A DNA stretch of 64,000 bases, taken from contig NZ_CP113925.1 in the NCBI RefSeq assembly GCF_029392015.1, positions 1,674,001 to 1,738,000 of the forward strand, in the 5' to 3' direction. The translations under genes were made by a program, and so were the position numbers. Of the stretch, positions 17,616 to 26,359 are shown piece by piece. Within the stretch, counting starts at the first letter, position 1; every line of letters starts with the position of its first letter. The notes beneath the pieces were generated by a model. That model worked only from the letters and a program-made list of their open reading frames with translations, was not told the origin of the DNA and did no database searches. This DNA is from Bifidobacterium sp. ESL0728 (lineage in GTDB: Bacteria > Actinomycetota > Actinomycetes > Actinomycetales > Bifidobacteriaceae).

Positions 17616-18973
17616 AGCAGTTCCCTTTCCTCAGCCTCAACCCTGTCATTGGCATCATCAACCACACCAAGCGGCGTGGATTTTATCGCGTCCGGTATTT
17701 CATCATCTTGTGTCAGTGCGGATTCGCTGCCATCCTGAGCGGTCCCGTTTTCCGCAGTATTGCCCGGAACGCTTCTTTGTTCGTTCCCGTCGGACTGCGC
17801 CCGTTTGCGGCATATCCCGCCCTGCGGCAGCATCCACGTGTCGACCGGCGGGTTCGGGTGTTCGCCTCGCGGGTAAACGGCCAATGTTTTGGCCCAATCC
17901 CCCTCGGCGACGATCTGGTGGAGCAAATGGCTGAAATTGGCTTGCCAAGGCGCGGCGTCGAGCGTGATGATGAAGCTGTAGGTACCAGCGTGGCCTTTGA
18001 TGGGCCGGGACATGAGACTGGTCATGTTGAGGCCCTCGTCACGCACCGAGTCGAGCAGCTTGGCGATGACACCGGGGCCTGTGCTCAACGGAATCACCGC
18101 GATAATCGTCTCGAAATCGACGACTTTATTCTGTCGATATTCCTGCAAAACAGCACGCACGTCGTCCCTGGGCGCGACCACAAGAAAATCGGTATTGGCG
18201 CCGCCGAAATCCTGAACGTTGTGTTCGAGGGTTTTGAGACCATACAATTTGCCGCATAAGGAGGGGCCCAAAGCCACCTGTCCCGGTTTGATATCGCGGC
18301 AGGCCGCGGCATTGGAGGACGCAGGCACCGGCGTCAGGTCGTGCGCTCTGGCAAATTTTGTGCATTGCGCCAGACCGTGGGGATGCGCCGTGATCTCGCG
18401 CAACGAAGAGATATATGACGTTCGTTTGATTGATTCGCTGCTTTGCCCGTCGCGTTCGCCGACTGAGGCCCGGGCACTATTGCCGGAATCCCCGTTTCGA
18501 ACGGAACCGGCATTTGTACCATTTGCCTCGCCATCCCTTGCGACCGCAATGTTTTCCGTGCAAGCCCCTGGCGTCGCAACACTTTCGTCGGCAACGGCCG
18601 TCGCAATCTCGACATTTTCATCCGCCCGCACGAAAGCATCGAACGCGATGTCCATGCTCAAACGGCTCAGGCCGGCCAGGTCCTTCGCGTCGATCACCGC
18701 GTCAAGATTCGGGACGACATAGCCCTCAACGCTGTTTTCCCAAGCGATGACGCCCCAGCCCTCTCCAGCCTCGACGTCGCAGATGATGGCCGGAACGTTT
18801 TCACGCGCCTCAAGCGCAACATCGCCCCGCGACCCGGCCAGCGCTTCCGCTGCACTTGCCGCCGCTTGATGGGTGAACGAACCCCGCGGGCCCAAGAAAA
18901 AAAGTTTGTGCGGGACGGGCGGGTTGGGTTGCCCCGTTTTATCAACGTTTGTGATTCGGCTGACGCTGCTCAT
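17609..18973 (-). CDS. pheA: Prephenate dehydratase with C-terminal ACT domain
   Basis: Converts prephenate to phenylpyruvate for phenylalanine synthesis, 454 residues against about 300 usual. The PDT domain opens with FLGPRGSFTHQAA and has ENSVEGYVVPNLD and NTDFLVVAPRD. The ACT regulatory domain (IIAVIPLSTGPGVIAKLLD, LMSRPIKGHAGTYSF) suggests feedback by phenylalanine. Extra residues lie inside the PDT domain (about 125-185, Ala/Gly/Asn/Ser-rich) and in a C-terminal tail of about 60 residues. The start overlaps the stop of the upstream membrane-protein gene by 4 bp. Confidence 0.92.
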   Translation of the reverse strand: MSSVSRITNVDKTGQPNPPVPHKLFFLGPRGSFTHQAAASAAEALAGSRGDVALEARENVPAIICDVEAGEGWGVIAWENSVEGYVVPNLDAVIDAKDLAGLSRLSMDIAFDAFVRADENVEIATAVADESVATPGACTENIAVARDGEANGTNAGSVRNGDSGNSARASVGERDGQSSESIKRTSYISSLREITAHPHGLAQCTKFARAHDLTPVPASSNAAACRDIKPGQVALGPSLCGKLYGLKTLEHNVQDFGGANTDFLVVAPRDDVRAVLQEYRQNKVVDFETIIAVIPLSTGPGVIAKLLDSVRDEGLNMTSLMSRPIKGHAGTYSFIITLDAAPWQANFSHLLHQIVAEGDWAKTLAVYPRGEHPNPPVDTWMLPQGGICRKRAQSDGNEQRSVPGNTAENGTAQDGSESALTQDDEIPDAIKSTPLGVVDDANDRVEAEERELLW

Positions 18974-19494
18974 GGTTGCGTCACCTCTTGGGGAGTGCTG
19001 TCGGCAGGCACGGCATTGCGACGGCTGGCGGGAACCTTCTTAGGCGCGGGAATGACAAACCAGCTTCGCGGAAGAAACACCATCGCCAACTGGATGACGA
19101 TCATGCCGATGAAGAAGAACCAGAACGCATTTTGGCTCAAAAAAGGAATACTCGAACTGTAGAAGCCCATCGGCAGCAGGATATCGCCTGACGTGGCAGT
19201 GACTGACGCAACAGCAATGACACCTGAAGAGGCGATCAGATGCAGCCCCACCCCTACGACTCCGCTGCGCGCCCGGGCACTCCAGGTGGAAACGCCGATG
19301 ATCAACAGGGCCAGAACCAGACCGATCGGCAGGTTGTATTGCGCTCCGAGCCGATGGACGAGCGTACCACATACCCCGGCCGCAATGCCCGCAACCACGC
19401 ATATCAGCGCACGGATCCACGCGTTATATTGATACGAGAACGGCAGGTCCGCCTTCTGTGCGGCGGTTTTAGCGGATTGAGCAGGAGAAGTCAT
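18970..19494 (-). CDS. Predicted integral membrane protein, first gene of the pheA-tyrA operon
   Basis: About 174 residues with four predicted membrane helices (ALICVVAGIAAGVCGTLVH, LPIGLVLALLIIGVSTW, LLPMGFYSS region, AFWFFFIGMIVIQLAMVF) and a basic C-terminal tail. The start MTSPAQSAKT (19494) is preferred because the frame to 19593 runs into the tandem repeats; no strong ribosome site is visible at either ATG. The ATGA overlap with pheA implies co-transcription. It could be an accessory membrane protein of DUF6113 type, but I cannot confirm that. Function unknown. Confidence 0.75.
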   Translation of the reverse strand: MTSPAQSAKTAAQKADLPFSYQYNAWIRALICVVAGIAAGVCGTLVHRLGAQYNLPIGLVLALLIIGVSTWSARARSGVVGVGLHLIASSGVIAVASVTATSGDILLPMGFYSSSIPFLSQNAFWFFFIGMIVIQLAMVFLPRSWFVIPAPKKVPASRRNAVPADSTPQEVTQP

Positions 19495-19535
19495 AATGCC
19501 AGTATGCCCCATCGGGCGGTCAAGCCTGTCAATCC

Positions 19536-19739
19536 GTTGCATATGCGACGCTACCAAAATCATTTGCGTCGCAAACGCAACAAACCATTGCACTTACGAC
19601 GCGGAACATCCCATCTACGTCGCAAACGCAACTACTGATTGCATACACGACGCGGAATATCCCGATTACGTCACAAACGCAACAGGCCATTACAAATACG
19701 ACGAGGATAGTACCAAAACTGTCGCAAACGCAACGAGCG
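19536..19739 (-). repeat. Four tandem 51-bp hairpin repeats upstream of the pheA-tyrA operon
   Basis: Units start at 19536, 19587, 19638 and 19689, each exactly 51 bp. Each has a left arm such as ATTGCACTTACGACG and a right arm CGTCGCAAACGCAAC, which are inverted copies. The right arm is nearly invariant and the left arm varies. In the minus-strand RNA, units 1 to 4 pair at 15/16, 15/15, 14/15 and about 12/15 positions, with most differences read as G-U. The array lies in the 5' region of the pheA-tyrA operon. Open frames run through it on both strands because 51 is a multiple of 3, so a coding role is not excluded. Confidence 0.85.
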
Positions 19740-19753
19740 AATACGCAAACACT

Positions 19754-19775
19754 TCCTGAACCCGAAGATTCAGGA
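19754..19775 (-). terminator. Weak hairpin after typA
   Basis: A 7-bp stem (19754-19760 with 19769-19775) downstream of the typA stop. There is no T run, so termination here is uncertain. Confidence 0.35.
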
Positions 19776-19803
19776 GGTGAAAGAAGATAAACGGCAGCGA
19801 CTA

Positions 19804-21732
19804 TTACTTGTTCTTGCTGGCGTTCTGGCGACGCTGACGGGCGTGCCACTTGTACCATTCGTCGCGGTCGAGAATGACCTTGCGCACGCGGATGGCCTCG
19901 GGGGTGACCTCGACGCACTCGTCCTCGTTGGCGAAATCAAGCGATTCTTCGAGGCTCATCTTGATCGGCGGGGTGAGCGTCTCAAGCACGTCGGCGGTGG
20001 AGGAACGCATGTTGGTCATGTGCTTGGCCAGCGTGACGTTGACGTCAAGCTCGTCGGGCTTGTTGTTGATGCCGACGACCTGGCCCTCATAGACATTGCT
20101 CTGCGGCTCGATGAAGAAGTTGCCACGGGCCTGCAGACGCTGCATGGCGTAAGGAGTGGCGGTGCCTGCACGGTCGGAGATCATGGAGCCGTTCTGGCGG
20201 GTTACAATCTCACCGGCCCACGGGGCGTATCCGGCCGAAATCGAGCTGGAAATGCCGGTGCCGCGGGTGGCGGTCAGCAACGCGGTGCGGAAACCGATCA
20301 GACCACGGGAAGGAACCGTGAACTGCAGGCGGACCCAGCCGGAACCGTGGTTGGACATGGAATCCATGCGGCCCTTGCGGTCGGCCATGAGCTGCGTGAC
20401 GGCACCCATGTATTCCTCGGGAACGTCGATGGTGTCGTTTTCCATAGGCTCGTTGAGCTTGCCGTCGATGGTCTTGGTGACCACCTGCGGACGACCGACC
20501 GTGAGCTCGTAGCCTTCGCGGCGCATCTGCTCGGCGAGAATCGCGAGCGCAAGTTCGCCACGGCCCTGCACCTCCCAAGCGTCAGGACGGTCGGTGGGCA
20601 GCACCTTGATGGAGACGTTGCCGATGAGTTCCTTGTCGAGCCTGTCCTTGATCATGCGGGCAGTGAGCTTGTGGTCCTTGCCTTCGCGGCCGGCCAACGG
20701 GGAATCGTTGACGCCGAAGGTCATGGAGATCGCGGGATCATCGACGTGGATCAACGGCAGCGGCTTGGGGTCGTTGGGGTCGACGATGGTCTCGCCGATC
20801 ATGATGTCGTTGACACCTGCAACGGCGACGATATCGCCGGGGCCGGCTTCTTCGACCGGCGTGCGGTCGAGCCCCTGCGTGCGTAGGATCTCGGTGAGCT
20901 TGAAGTTTTCGAGCGAGCCGTCAACACGGGAAAGACCGTACTGCTTGCCCTTCTGCAGGGTGCCGTTGTAAATGCGGACCAGGCCCAAACGTCCGAGATA
21001 GTCGGAGGCGTCGATGTTGGTGACGTGGGCCTGAAGCGGCGCGCCTTCCGTATATTCAGGAGCGGGAATGTTGGAAATGATGGTGTCGAAGAGCGGTTCA
21101 AGGTCCTTGTTGTCCGGCAGGCCTCCGTCTTTGGGCTGGTTGCGCGAGGCGTAGCCGGCCTTCGCGGCGCAATAGATGACCGGCAGGTCGAGCAGGGAGT
21201 CGAGGTCGAGGTCGACGCCTTCCTCGGTGACGTCCTGAGCCAGGCCGAGCAGCAGATCGGTGGTCTCGCTGACCACTTCGCTGATTCGCGCGTCGGGACG
21301 ATCGACCTTGTTGATGCACAGAATCACCGGCAGCTTGGCCTCAAGTGCCTTGCGCAGCACGAAACGGGTCTGCGGCAGCGGGCCTTCGGAGGCGTCGACC
21401 AGCAGCACGACGCCGTCGACCATGGAGATGCCGCGCTCGACCTCGCCGCCGAAATCGGCGTGGCCGGGGGTGTCGATGACGTTGATGGTGATGCCTTGAG
21501 GCTCACCGTATTTGGCGGCCAACGGACCGGTGTATTGCACTGCGGTGTTCTTGGCGAGGATGGTGATGCCCTTCTCACGCTCGAGATCGTTGGAATCCAT
21601 CACACGGTCCGGCACTTCCTCGCGTTCGCTGAACACATGCGACTGCTGAAGCATCGCATTGACCAGCGTGGTCTTGCCGTGATCGACGTGAGCCACGATC
21701 GCCACATTTCGAATATCACCACGTACCGCCAT
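19804..21732 (-). CDS. typA: Translational GTPase TypA/BipA
   Basis: Ribosome-associated GTPase of the EF-G family, 642 residues. G1 is AHVDHGKTTLVNAML, the G2 region has EREKGITILAK, G3 is DTPGHADFGGEVERG and G4 is NKVDRPDAR. The C-terminal EF-G-like and BipA-specific domains include GRGELALAILAEQMRREG and PSRGLIGFRTALLTATRGTG. A basic tail ends the protein. AGGAGAGG precedes the ATG. It is involved in ribosome assembly and stress or low-temperature growth in other bacteria (family knowledge). Confidence 0.96.
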   Translation of the reverse strand: MAVRGDIRNVAIVAHVDHGKTTLVNAMLQQSHVFSEREEVPDRVMDSNDLEREKGITILAKNTAVQYTGPLAAKYGEPQGITINVIDTPGHADFGGEVERGISMVDGVVLLVDASEGPLPQTRFVLRKALEAKLPVILCINKVDRPDARISEVVSETTDLLLGLAQDVTEEGVDLDLDSLLDLPVIYCAAKAGYASRNQPKDGGLPDNKDLEPLFDTIISNIPAPEYTEGAPLQAHVTNIDASDYLGRLGLVRIYNGTLQKGKQYGLSRVDGSLENFKLTEILRTQGLDRTPVEEAGPGDIVAVAGVNDIMIGETIVDPNDPKPLPLIHVDDPAISMTFGVNDSPLAGREGKDHKLTARMIKDRLDKELIGNVSIKVLPTDRPDAWEVQGRGELALAILAEQMRREGYELTVGRPQVVTKTIDGKLNEPMENDTIDVPEEYMGAVTQLMADRKGRMDSMSNHGSGWVRLQFTVPSRGLIGFRTALLTATRGTGISSSISAGYAPWAGEIVTRQNGSMISDRAGTATPYAMQRLQARGNFFIEPQSNVYEGQVVGINNKPDELDVNVTLAKHMTNMRSSTADVLETLTPPIKMSLEESLDFANEDECVEVTPEAIRVRKVILDRDEWYKWHARQRRQNASKNK

Positions 21733-21929
21733 AAAAGCCTCTCCTAATTACCTTTTCTTGGGTGTCTATCAGATAGAACTACTCTAACCTTCTACTTACA
21801 CACAAACCTTCACAATAGTATCCACGTATCCCGACACGGATACGCTATTTGCAAAGCCCTGAAATCCGGGCTTCCAGCGGCCTTGCCGTATGTTTGCAAA
21901 ACGTTGGACCCGTTTGCCGCTAAAAGCGT

Positions 21930-22748
21930 TCAATCCGTGGTCAAAGGTGAAAGCACGTCGTCGCCGGCCCCGAAACCACTGAATTTTTTACCGGAACGAT
22001 TGGGTTTGGCGTTGATGTGCTTGTCCCAAGACTTCCATACCTCATTGTCTTTCGAGACGACCCCGGGCTTGTAACGATAGACGGCTGCAGGCCTGTGCCG
22101 ACCTTCCGCAAGCTTTTCCCCCGTCTCTTCAAGCTGGCCGGAAGCGAGCATCTTACGGCGGAAATTACCCAGATCGAAGCTACGTCCGGCAATGGCCTCA
22201 TAGACGTCGTGAAGACGACGCAAGGTAAAGCGCGGGCCGACAAGCCTCGAAGCCACGTCTGGGTACGACATTCTCGAACGCAGACGATCCAAGGCGTATT
22301 TGATGATGTCGGTATGGTCGAAGGCCAGCGGCGGCAAAGCGGATTCGGCGAACCATTGCACGTTGTCGCCGTCACGCAGCTCGTCGACCTGGGCGCTGCC
22401 GATCAACGCCCAGTAGACGATGGAAACCATCGGAAGGGCGGAACCCGAGCGATGGGGATCGCCGAACGTATAGAGCTGTTCGAGATAGCGGGGGCGCAGG
22501 TTCGTGGTCGATTCCAATGCGACGAACGCCGACCATTCCAACGATCTGCCGGCGAGCAGATCCCCGCCGGGAAGTGCCCACATCCCTTTGAACGGCTCGC
22601 GCACACGGCGTACCAGCGGTATCCACAGCTCGTCACGCTTCTTTTTTCCGGCGTTTTCGGCGTGAGTATGGGCAAGTGCGAAAATGATGACGGAGACCCC
22701 GACCTCGGGCGGCCCTGCCTTGCGTTCCGTCACATTGCCCTGCCACAT
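21930..22748 (-). CDS. NrtR-like regulator: degenerate Nudix domain plus winged helix
   Basis: About 272 residues. Residues 10-140 resemble a Nudix hydrolase, but the Nudix box GGDLLAGRSLEWSAFVALES lacks the catalytic Glu and the REUxEE pattern, so it is probably a ligand sensor. Residues 165-225 look like a winged helix-turn-helix (GPRFTLRRLHDVYEAIAGRS, LGNFRRKMLASGQLEETGE). This architecture is that of NrtR regulators of NAD metabolism. The next gene upstream encodes a NiaP-like nicotinate transporter, which supports the call. The ATG at 22748 is preferred over the GTG at 22754 because GGAGG is 9 bases upstream. Confidence 0.8.
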   Translation of the reverse strand: MWQGNVTERKAGPPEVGVSVIIFALAHTHAENAGKKKRDELWIPLVRRVREPFKGMWALPGGDLLAGRSLEWSAFVALESTTNLRPRYLEQLYTFGDPHRSGSALPMVSIVYWALIGSAQVDELRDGDNVQWFAESALPPLAFDHTDIIKYALDRLRSRMSYPDVASRLVGPRFTLRRLHDVYEAIAGRSFDLGNFRRKMLASGQLEETGEKLAEGRHRPAAVYRYKPGVVSKDNEVWKSWDKHINAKPNRSGKKFSGFGAGDDVLSPLTTD

Positions 22749-22768
22749 TTCCACGCACCTCCGTCATC

Positions 22769-22800
22769 AAAGACGATCGCCAAAAAAGACGATCGCCAAA
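22769..22800. repeat. Perfect 16-bp tandem direct repeat upstream of the NrtR-like gene
   Basis: AAAGACGATCGCCAAA occurs twice head-to-tail, 22769-22784 and 22785-22800, ending about 20 bp before the gene start. It may be an operator of this regulator or a replication-slippage product. Confidence 0.6.
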
Positions 22801-22842
22801 CAAAACTTCTGCCTTGAGACTACCAAGACGGCGATAAATACA

Positions 22843-22914
22843 CACAAGTCGGCATATAGGTTTTTGACATCCCCGGAATTTCAGGGTTTCACAAAACCTA
22901 TATGCCGACTTGTG
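22843..22914. repeat. 22-bp perfect inverted repeat between the niaP-like and nrtR-like genes
   Basis: Left arm 22843-22864 and right arm 22893-22914 are exact reverse complements with a 28-bp spacer that itself contains CCC/GGG pairing. It has no T run. It could be an mRNA-stabilising or terminating hairpin, or a small REP-like element. The core of one arm recurs at 15814-15826. Confidence 0.75.
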
Positions 22915-22924
22915 CGGCGAGAAA

Positions 22925-24295
22925 TCAGTCTTCAAGCTCCTTGCCGGTCAGTTCCGGCAGCGCGAGGGCCGAGACGCAGGCCAGGATGAATGCGACGGCG
23001 AAGACCACGAAGGCGACGGCCTTGTTGCCGCCGGACATGGTGAGGAACCACGGCATCAAAAGCGGCGCTACGATGGCGGCAATACGACCGACCGCGGCGG
23101 AGGCACCGGCGGCGGCACCACGCAGGCGGGTCGGATAGATCTCCGGGGTGACGGCGTAGAGCACGCCCCAAGCGCCGAGGTTCGCGGCGGAAAGCAGCAT
23201 GCCGAAGATTAGCACCATGGCCACGCTGGAGGCTTGCGAGAAGAGGAAGGCGGCAACGGCGGAGACGGCGAGGAAGATGCTCAGCGTCTTGCGGCGGCCC
23301 CAGATCTCGACCAACCATGCGGCGAGGAAGTAGCCGGGCAGCTGGGCGATGGTGATGGCGAGCATATAGCCCAGCGATTTGGTGAGCGAGCCGAACTGGT
23401 CGGCCAGGAGCGACGGCATCCAAGTGAACGCACCGTAATACGAGAAGTTGACGAAGAACCAGGTCAGCCAGATGGCGATGGTGCGTCCGAGATACTTGTG
23501 GCCGAACAGGGCGCTGGTGGGGACCTTGGGCAACGGTTCGCCGTTCGGGGACGGCACAGGCGCGACACCGCTGGCCTTTTCGAAGTAACGGACGGCCTGC
23601 TCGGCCTCGTCCTCACGCCCCTTGGACTCGAGGAACCGCACGGATTCGGGGATCTGCGTGCGGGTGACGATGGCATAGAAGAGCGGAATTGCCCCAATCA
23701 GGAGCGCCCAGCGCCAGCCCCAGTCGCCGGTGTTCGGGATGACGAAGAAGCCGATGAGTGCGGCGACGATCCAGCCGACGGCCCAGAAGGATTCGAGCAG
23801 GACGGTCATACGCCCACGCTGCTTGACCGGCGAGAACTCGCTGACGAGCGTGGAGGCGACGGGCAGCTCGGCGCCAAGACCGAGGCCGATGATCAGGCGG
23901 GCTATCAGCAACACCGGCAGCGACCAGGACACGGCCATCAGCGCATCGGCCAGGCCGTAAATAATAAGGGTGTAGGTGAAGACCTTCTTGCGTCCGATAC
24001 GGTCGGCGAGATAGCCGCCGAGCGCCGCACCGATGGCCATACCGACGAAGCCGATGGAAAGCACCCACGATTTCTGCGAGGGATTGAGCGCGAAATGCGG
24101 GTCCTTGGCAATGGCGGTGACCACGAACGAGACGAGGCCGACGTCCATCGAATCGAACGCCCAGCCGATGCCGGAGGCGATCAACAGTTTGCGGTGCGCC
24201 TTGTTGAACGGCAATCTGTCAAGCCGCTCGTTGCGGGTCAGGGTCTTAGACTTCCCAGCCTGTGCCTTCCCCTGTGTGGATTGTTGAGCTGTCAT
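22925..24295 (-). CDS. niaP: MFS transporter, NiaP-like (nicotinate uptake)
   Basis: A 456-residue, 12-helix major facilitator protein. The segments GLGLGAELPVASTLVSE and VLLESFWAVGW and the LADRIGRKKVF loop closely resemble the B. subtilis NiaP (YceI) niacin transporter as I remember it. IPESVRFLESKGR resembles the sugar-porter family. AAGGA precedes the ATG at 24295. The NrtR-like gene follows, and a 21-bp palindrome lies about 100 bp upstream, so control by NAD status is likely (inference). A different organic-acid or aromatic substrate is possible. Confidence 0.82.
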   Translation of the reverse strand: MTAQQSTQGKAQAGKSKTLTRNERLDRLPFNKAHRKLLIASGIGWAFDSMDVGLVSFVVTAIAKDPHFALNPSQKSWVLSIGFVGMAIGAALGGYLADRIGRKKVFTYTLIIYGLADALMAVSWSLPVLLIARLIIGLGLGAELPVASTLVSEFSPVKQRGRMTVLLESFWAVGWIVAALIGFFVIPNTGDWGWRWALLIGAIPLFYAIVTRTQIPESVRFLESKGREDEAEQAVRYFEKASGVAPVPSPNGEPLPKVPTSALFGHKYLGRTIAIWLTWFFVNFSYYGAFTWMPSLLADQFGSLTKSLGYMLAITIAQLPGYFLAAWLVEIWGRRKTLSIFLAVSAVAAFLFSQASSVAMVLIFGMLLSAANLGAWGVLYAVTPEIYPTRLRGAAAGASAAVGRIAAIVAPLLMPWFLTMSGGNKAVAFVVFAVAFILACVSALALPELTGKELED

Positions 24296-24396
24296 TATGT
24301 CCTTCTTCTTTTCCTGAGCCCTTGTTACAAGAAACGCAACGACTCATCGAGACAACAACGATGCCGGTGTCGACATCGACAACCTCAACATATCAC

Positions 24397-24417
24397 TTAT
24401 AGTCAATTTGACTATAA
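24397..24417. promoter_or_regulatory. 21-bp perfect palindrome, candidate NrtR operator of niaP
   Basis: TTATAGTCAA-T-TTGACTATAA has exact 10-bp arms about a central base. It lies about 100 bp upstream of the niaP-like gene. The AGTCA/TGACT half-sites resemble published NrtR sites as I recall them. Confidence 0.65.
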
Positions 24418-24455
24418 TTAAAATACTATGACTTCCCTCACACTTTGATCTTTGC

Positions 24456-25280
24456 TTATTCAGCTACTGGTACAGAACCCTTTTCGGCCTGATTGACCAC
24501 ATCGCTGGCAGCCGGCATGAACGGAGCCAGTTCCGGAAGCTGATCCAAGGATTCAAGGCCCATTTTCTCAAGGAACAGCCCGGTGGTGACCAAAAGCGCC
24601 GCACGGGAATCGGGATCGGCACCTTCCTCGCGAACGAGCCCACGCACACTCAACGCACGCACCACCCCGTCGGAATTGACACCGCGAATGGCCGCGATCT
24701 GGGCACGGGTGATCGGCTGCTTGTAGGCGACGATGGCGAGCGCCTCAAGCGCCGCCTGGGAAAGCCGGGCCATCTGGCCGTCGGTGACGAAAGCGGAGAC
24801 GACCGGCTCAAAGATCGCCCGATTGCCGTATTGCCAGCCACGAGCGGTGTGACGCAGCTCGAAGCCACGAGGGGCAAGGTTACGCGATTCGTCGCCGTCG
24901 TATTCGCATTGCATCGATTTCAACGCCGAGGTGACCTCGTCTTCATCCACCGCCAACACACGCGCCAGATCGGAGGCCTGCTGCGGCTGGTCGGCGACCA
25001 TCAGAATCGCCTCAAGGCAGGATTCCAAACCGCCGGGAAAATCCTCAACGGAAAAGTCCACATATTCCGGCCGCGTCGGGGCAGCATCAGGACCTTGAGC
25101 GGAAGCGGATTGCCTTTGTTGATCCGTATCATTGGTTTCGCTGGAGGCTTCATTCAATGAGGAGTTATCAGTATCGGAGATTTTTATTTCGTTCATATCA
25201 GTATCGGCACCGATGGCGTGGCGGACTTCCCCACTCGTCGATTCCACGCCGTTTTCAGCCATAACATTGGTCTCGCTCAT
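24456..25280 (-). CDS. scpB: Segregation and condensation protein B
   Basis: Winged-helix subunit of the SMC-ScpAB condensin complex, 274 residues. The first 80 or so residues are a Ser/Asp/Asn-rich extension. The core follows: GGLESCLEAILMVADQPQQA, LEALAIVAYKQPITRAQI, GVNSDGVVRALSVRGLV and TGLFLEKMGLESLDQLPEL. It overlaps the scpA stop by 4 bp, so the two are translationally coupled. Confidence 0.95.
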   Translation of the reverse strand: MSETNVMAENGVESTSGEVRHAIGADTDMNEIKISDTDNSSLNEASSETNDTDQQRQSASAQGPDAAPTRPEYVDFSVEDFPGGLESCLEAILMVADQPQQASDLARVLAVDEDEVTSALKSMQCEYDGDESRNLAPRGFELRHTARGWQYGNRAIFEPVVSAFVTDGQMARLSQAALEALAIVAYKQPITRAQIAAIRGVNSDGVVRALSVRGLVREEGADPDSRAALLVTTGLFLEKMGLESLDQLPELAPFMPAASDVVNQAEKGSVPVAE

Positions 25281-26284
25281 GCGAAATCACCTTCGTTCAC
25301 TTCCACGGCGTCGTCCCCACCATCGGCACCTGGTATCCATCGTAAATGCAAATCCTCAAACGGACCGGCCTGCTTATATTGTAATACTCCTTGCTTGAAA
25401 AAGAGCAGAATCGCCAAAAATCTCGCGACGACCACCAACGTGCTCTTGGCGTCTGCCGTCAGTTCGGCAAACGTCATCGAACCCCCATCGTCCAGCGCAC
25501 GCAAGCGGTCGCGAACCACCTGCGATTGCTGTTTCAGATCGACCTGCGGGACGTGCAGCTGATCGAGCCGCACCTGATCGGCCGGAGCGTTCAGGAATAC
25601 ATTCACGGCGATCTTCGCCAGGTCGTCGGGGCCAAGCGTCCACGCCAGCTCCGGGAGCATCGCGGCGATGGCAGGGTCGGTGAAGGCAGGGTGCGGGAAA
25701 CGGCCGGAATTGGCTGCGAACAGTTCACGGAAATCGTTGGCGGCGCTTTTGAACGCGCGGTATTGCACGAGCCTAGCGAAAAGCAAATCCCTTTCCCGCA
25801 GGGCCTCCATGCTCTGCTCGTCGCGCTCGCCGTTTTCGTCGCCGGGCAGAATCGCCGCGCTTTTGGCCTCCACCAGAACGGAGGCGACGTCGAGGAAGGC
25901 GCTGACCTGCTCCATGTCACGGGCCATGTTCAGGCCGCGTACGTATTCGATGAACTCCTCGGTGATGGCAGAAAGCGAGACTTCAGTAAGCTCGAGCTTG
26001 CGGTTGGCGATCATCGTCAGCAGGGCGTCGAACGGTCCGGAATAGACGGCAAGATTGACCGAAAAACCTGTAGTTTCAGGTCTTTGCGAAATTTCATCAT
26101 CGGAATCCGTCTTGGCGAGCGCGCGCATACCGTCCGTATCGCGCACGGCACCGCTCGCATCGCCCTGAGCAGCCGAACCCATATCCGCTCTCAGCCCGAC
26201 CGTGTTTTCAACACGCGGACCACCGGCCGTCTCCCGGTTTGCTTTCACGTCATCAACGGGAGCACTTGGCTCATCTGCGTTCAT
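25277..26284 (-). CDS. scpA: Segregation and condensation protein A
   Basis: Kleisin subunit of SMC-ScpAB, 335 residues, longer than the usual 250 because of about 70 extra N-terminal residues. The kleisin N-terminal motif is YSGPFDALLTMIANRKLELTEV, and VSAFLDVASVLVEAKSAAILP follows. A C-terminal winged-helix region contains MTFAELTADAKSTLVVVARFLAILLFFK. GAGG precedes the ATG at 26284. It lies in the conserved order parA-scpA-scpB. Confidence 0.95.
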   Translation of the reverse strand: MNADEPSAPVDDVKANRETAGGPRVENTVGLRADMGSAAQGDASGAVRDTDGMRALAKTDSDDEISQRPETTGFSVNLAVYSGPFDALLTMIANRKLELTEVSLSAITEEFIEYVRGLNMARDMEQVSAFLDVASVLVEAKSAAILPGDENGERDEQSMEALRERDLLFARLVQYRAFKSAANDFRELFAANSGRFPHPAFTDPAIAAMLPELAWTLGPDDLAKIAVNVFLNAPADQVRLDQLHVPQVDLKQQSQVVRDRLRALDDGGSMTFAELTADAKSTLVVVARFLAILLFFKQGVLQYKQAGPFEDLHLRWIPGADGGDDAVEVNEGDFA

Positions 26285-26359
26285 GACGCCTCACTTACGT
26301 AATACATATAATAATCTTGCTGGATCCGATATCTTCATATCAAAACGGGCCAAGAAATC

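Noticed and set aside
19536..19739. CRISPR array
   Set aside because: Repeats are directly adjacent without unique spacers, and no cas genes are present.
19496..19759. Plus-strand 87-residue frame with 17-residue repeats across the 51-bp array
   Set aside because: No ribosome site, odd Cys/His-rich composition, and an equally open frame on the other strand. The hairpin symmetry explains the repeats better, though coding is not fully excluded.
22843..22914. Ends of an insertion sequence
   Set aside because: Only 28 bp lie between the arms, there is no transposase and no target-site duplication was seen.
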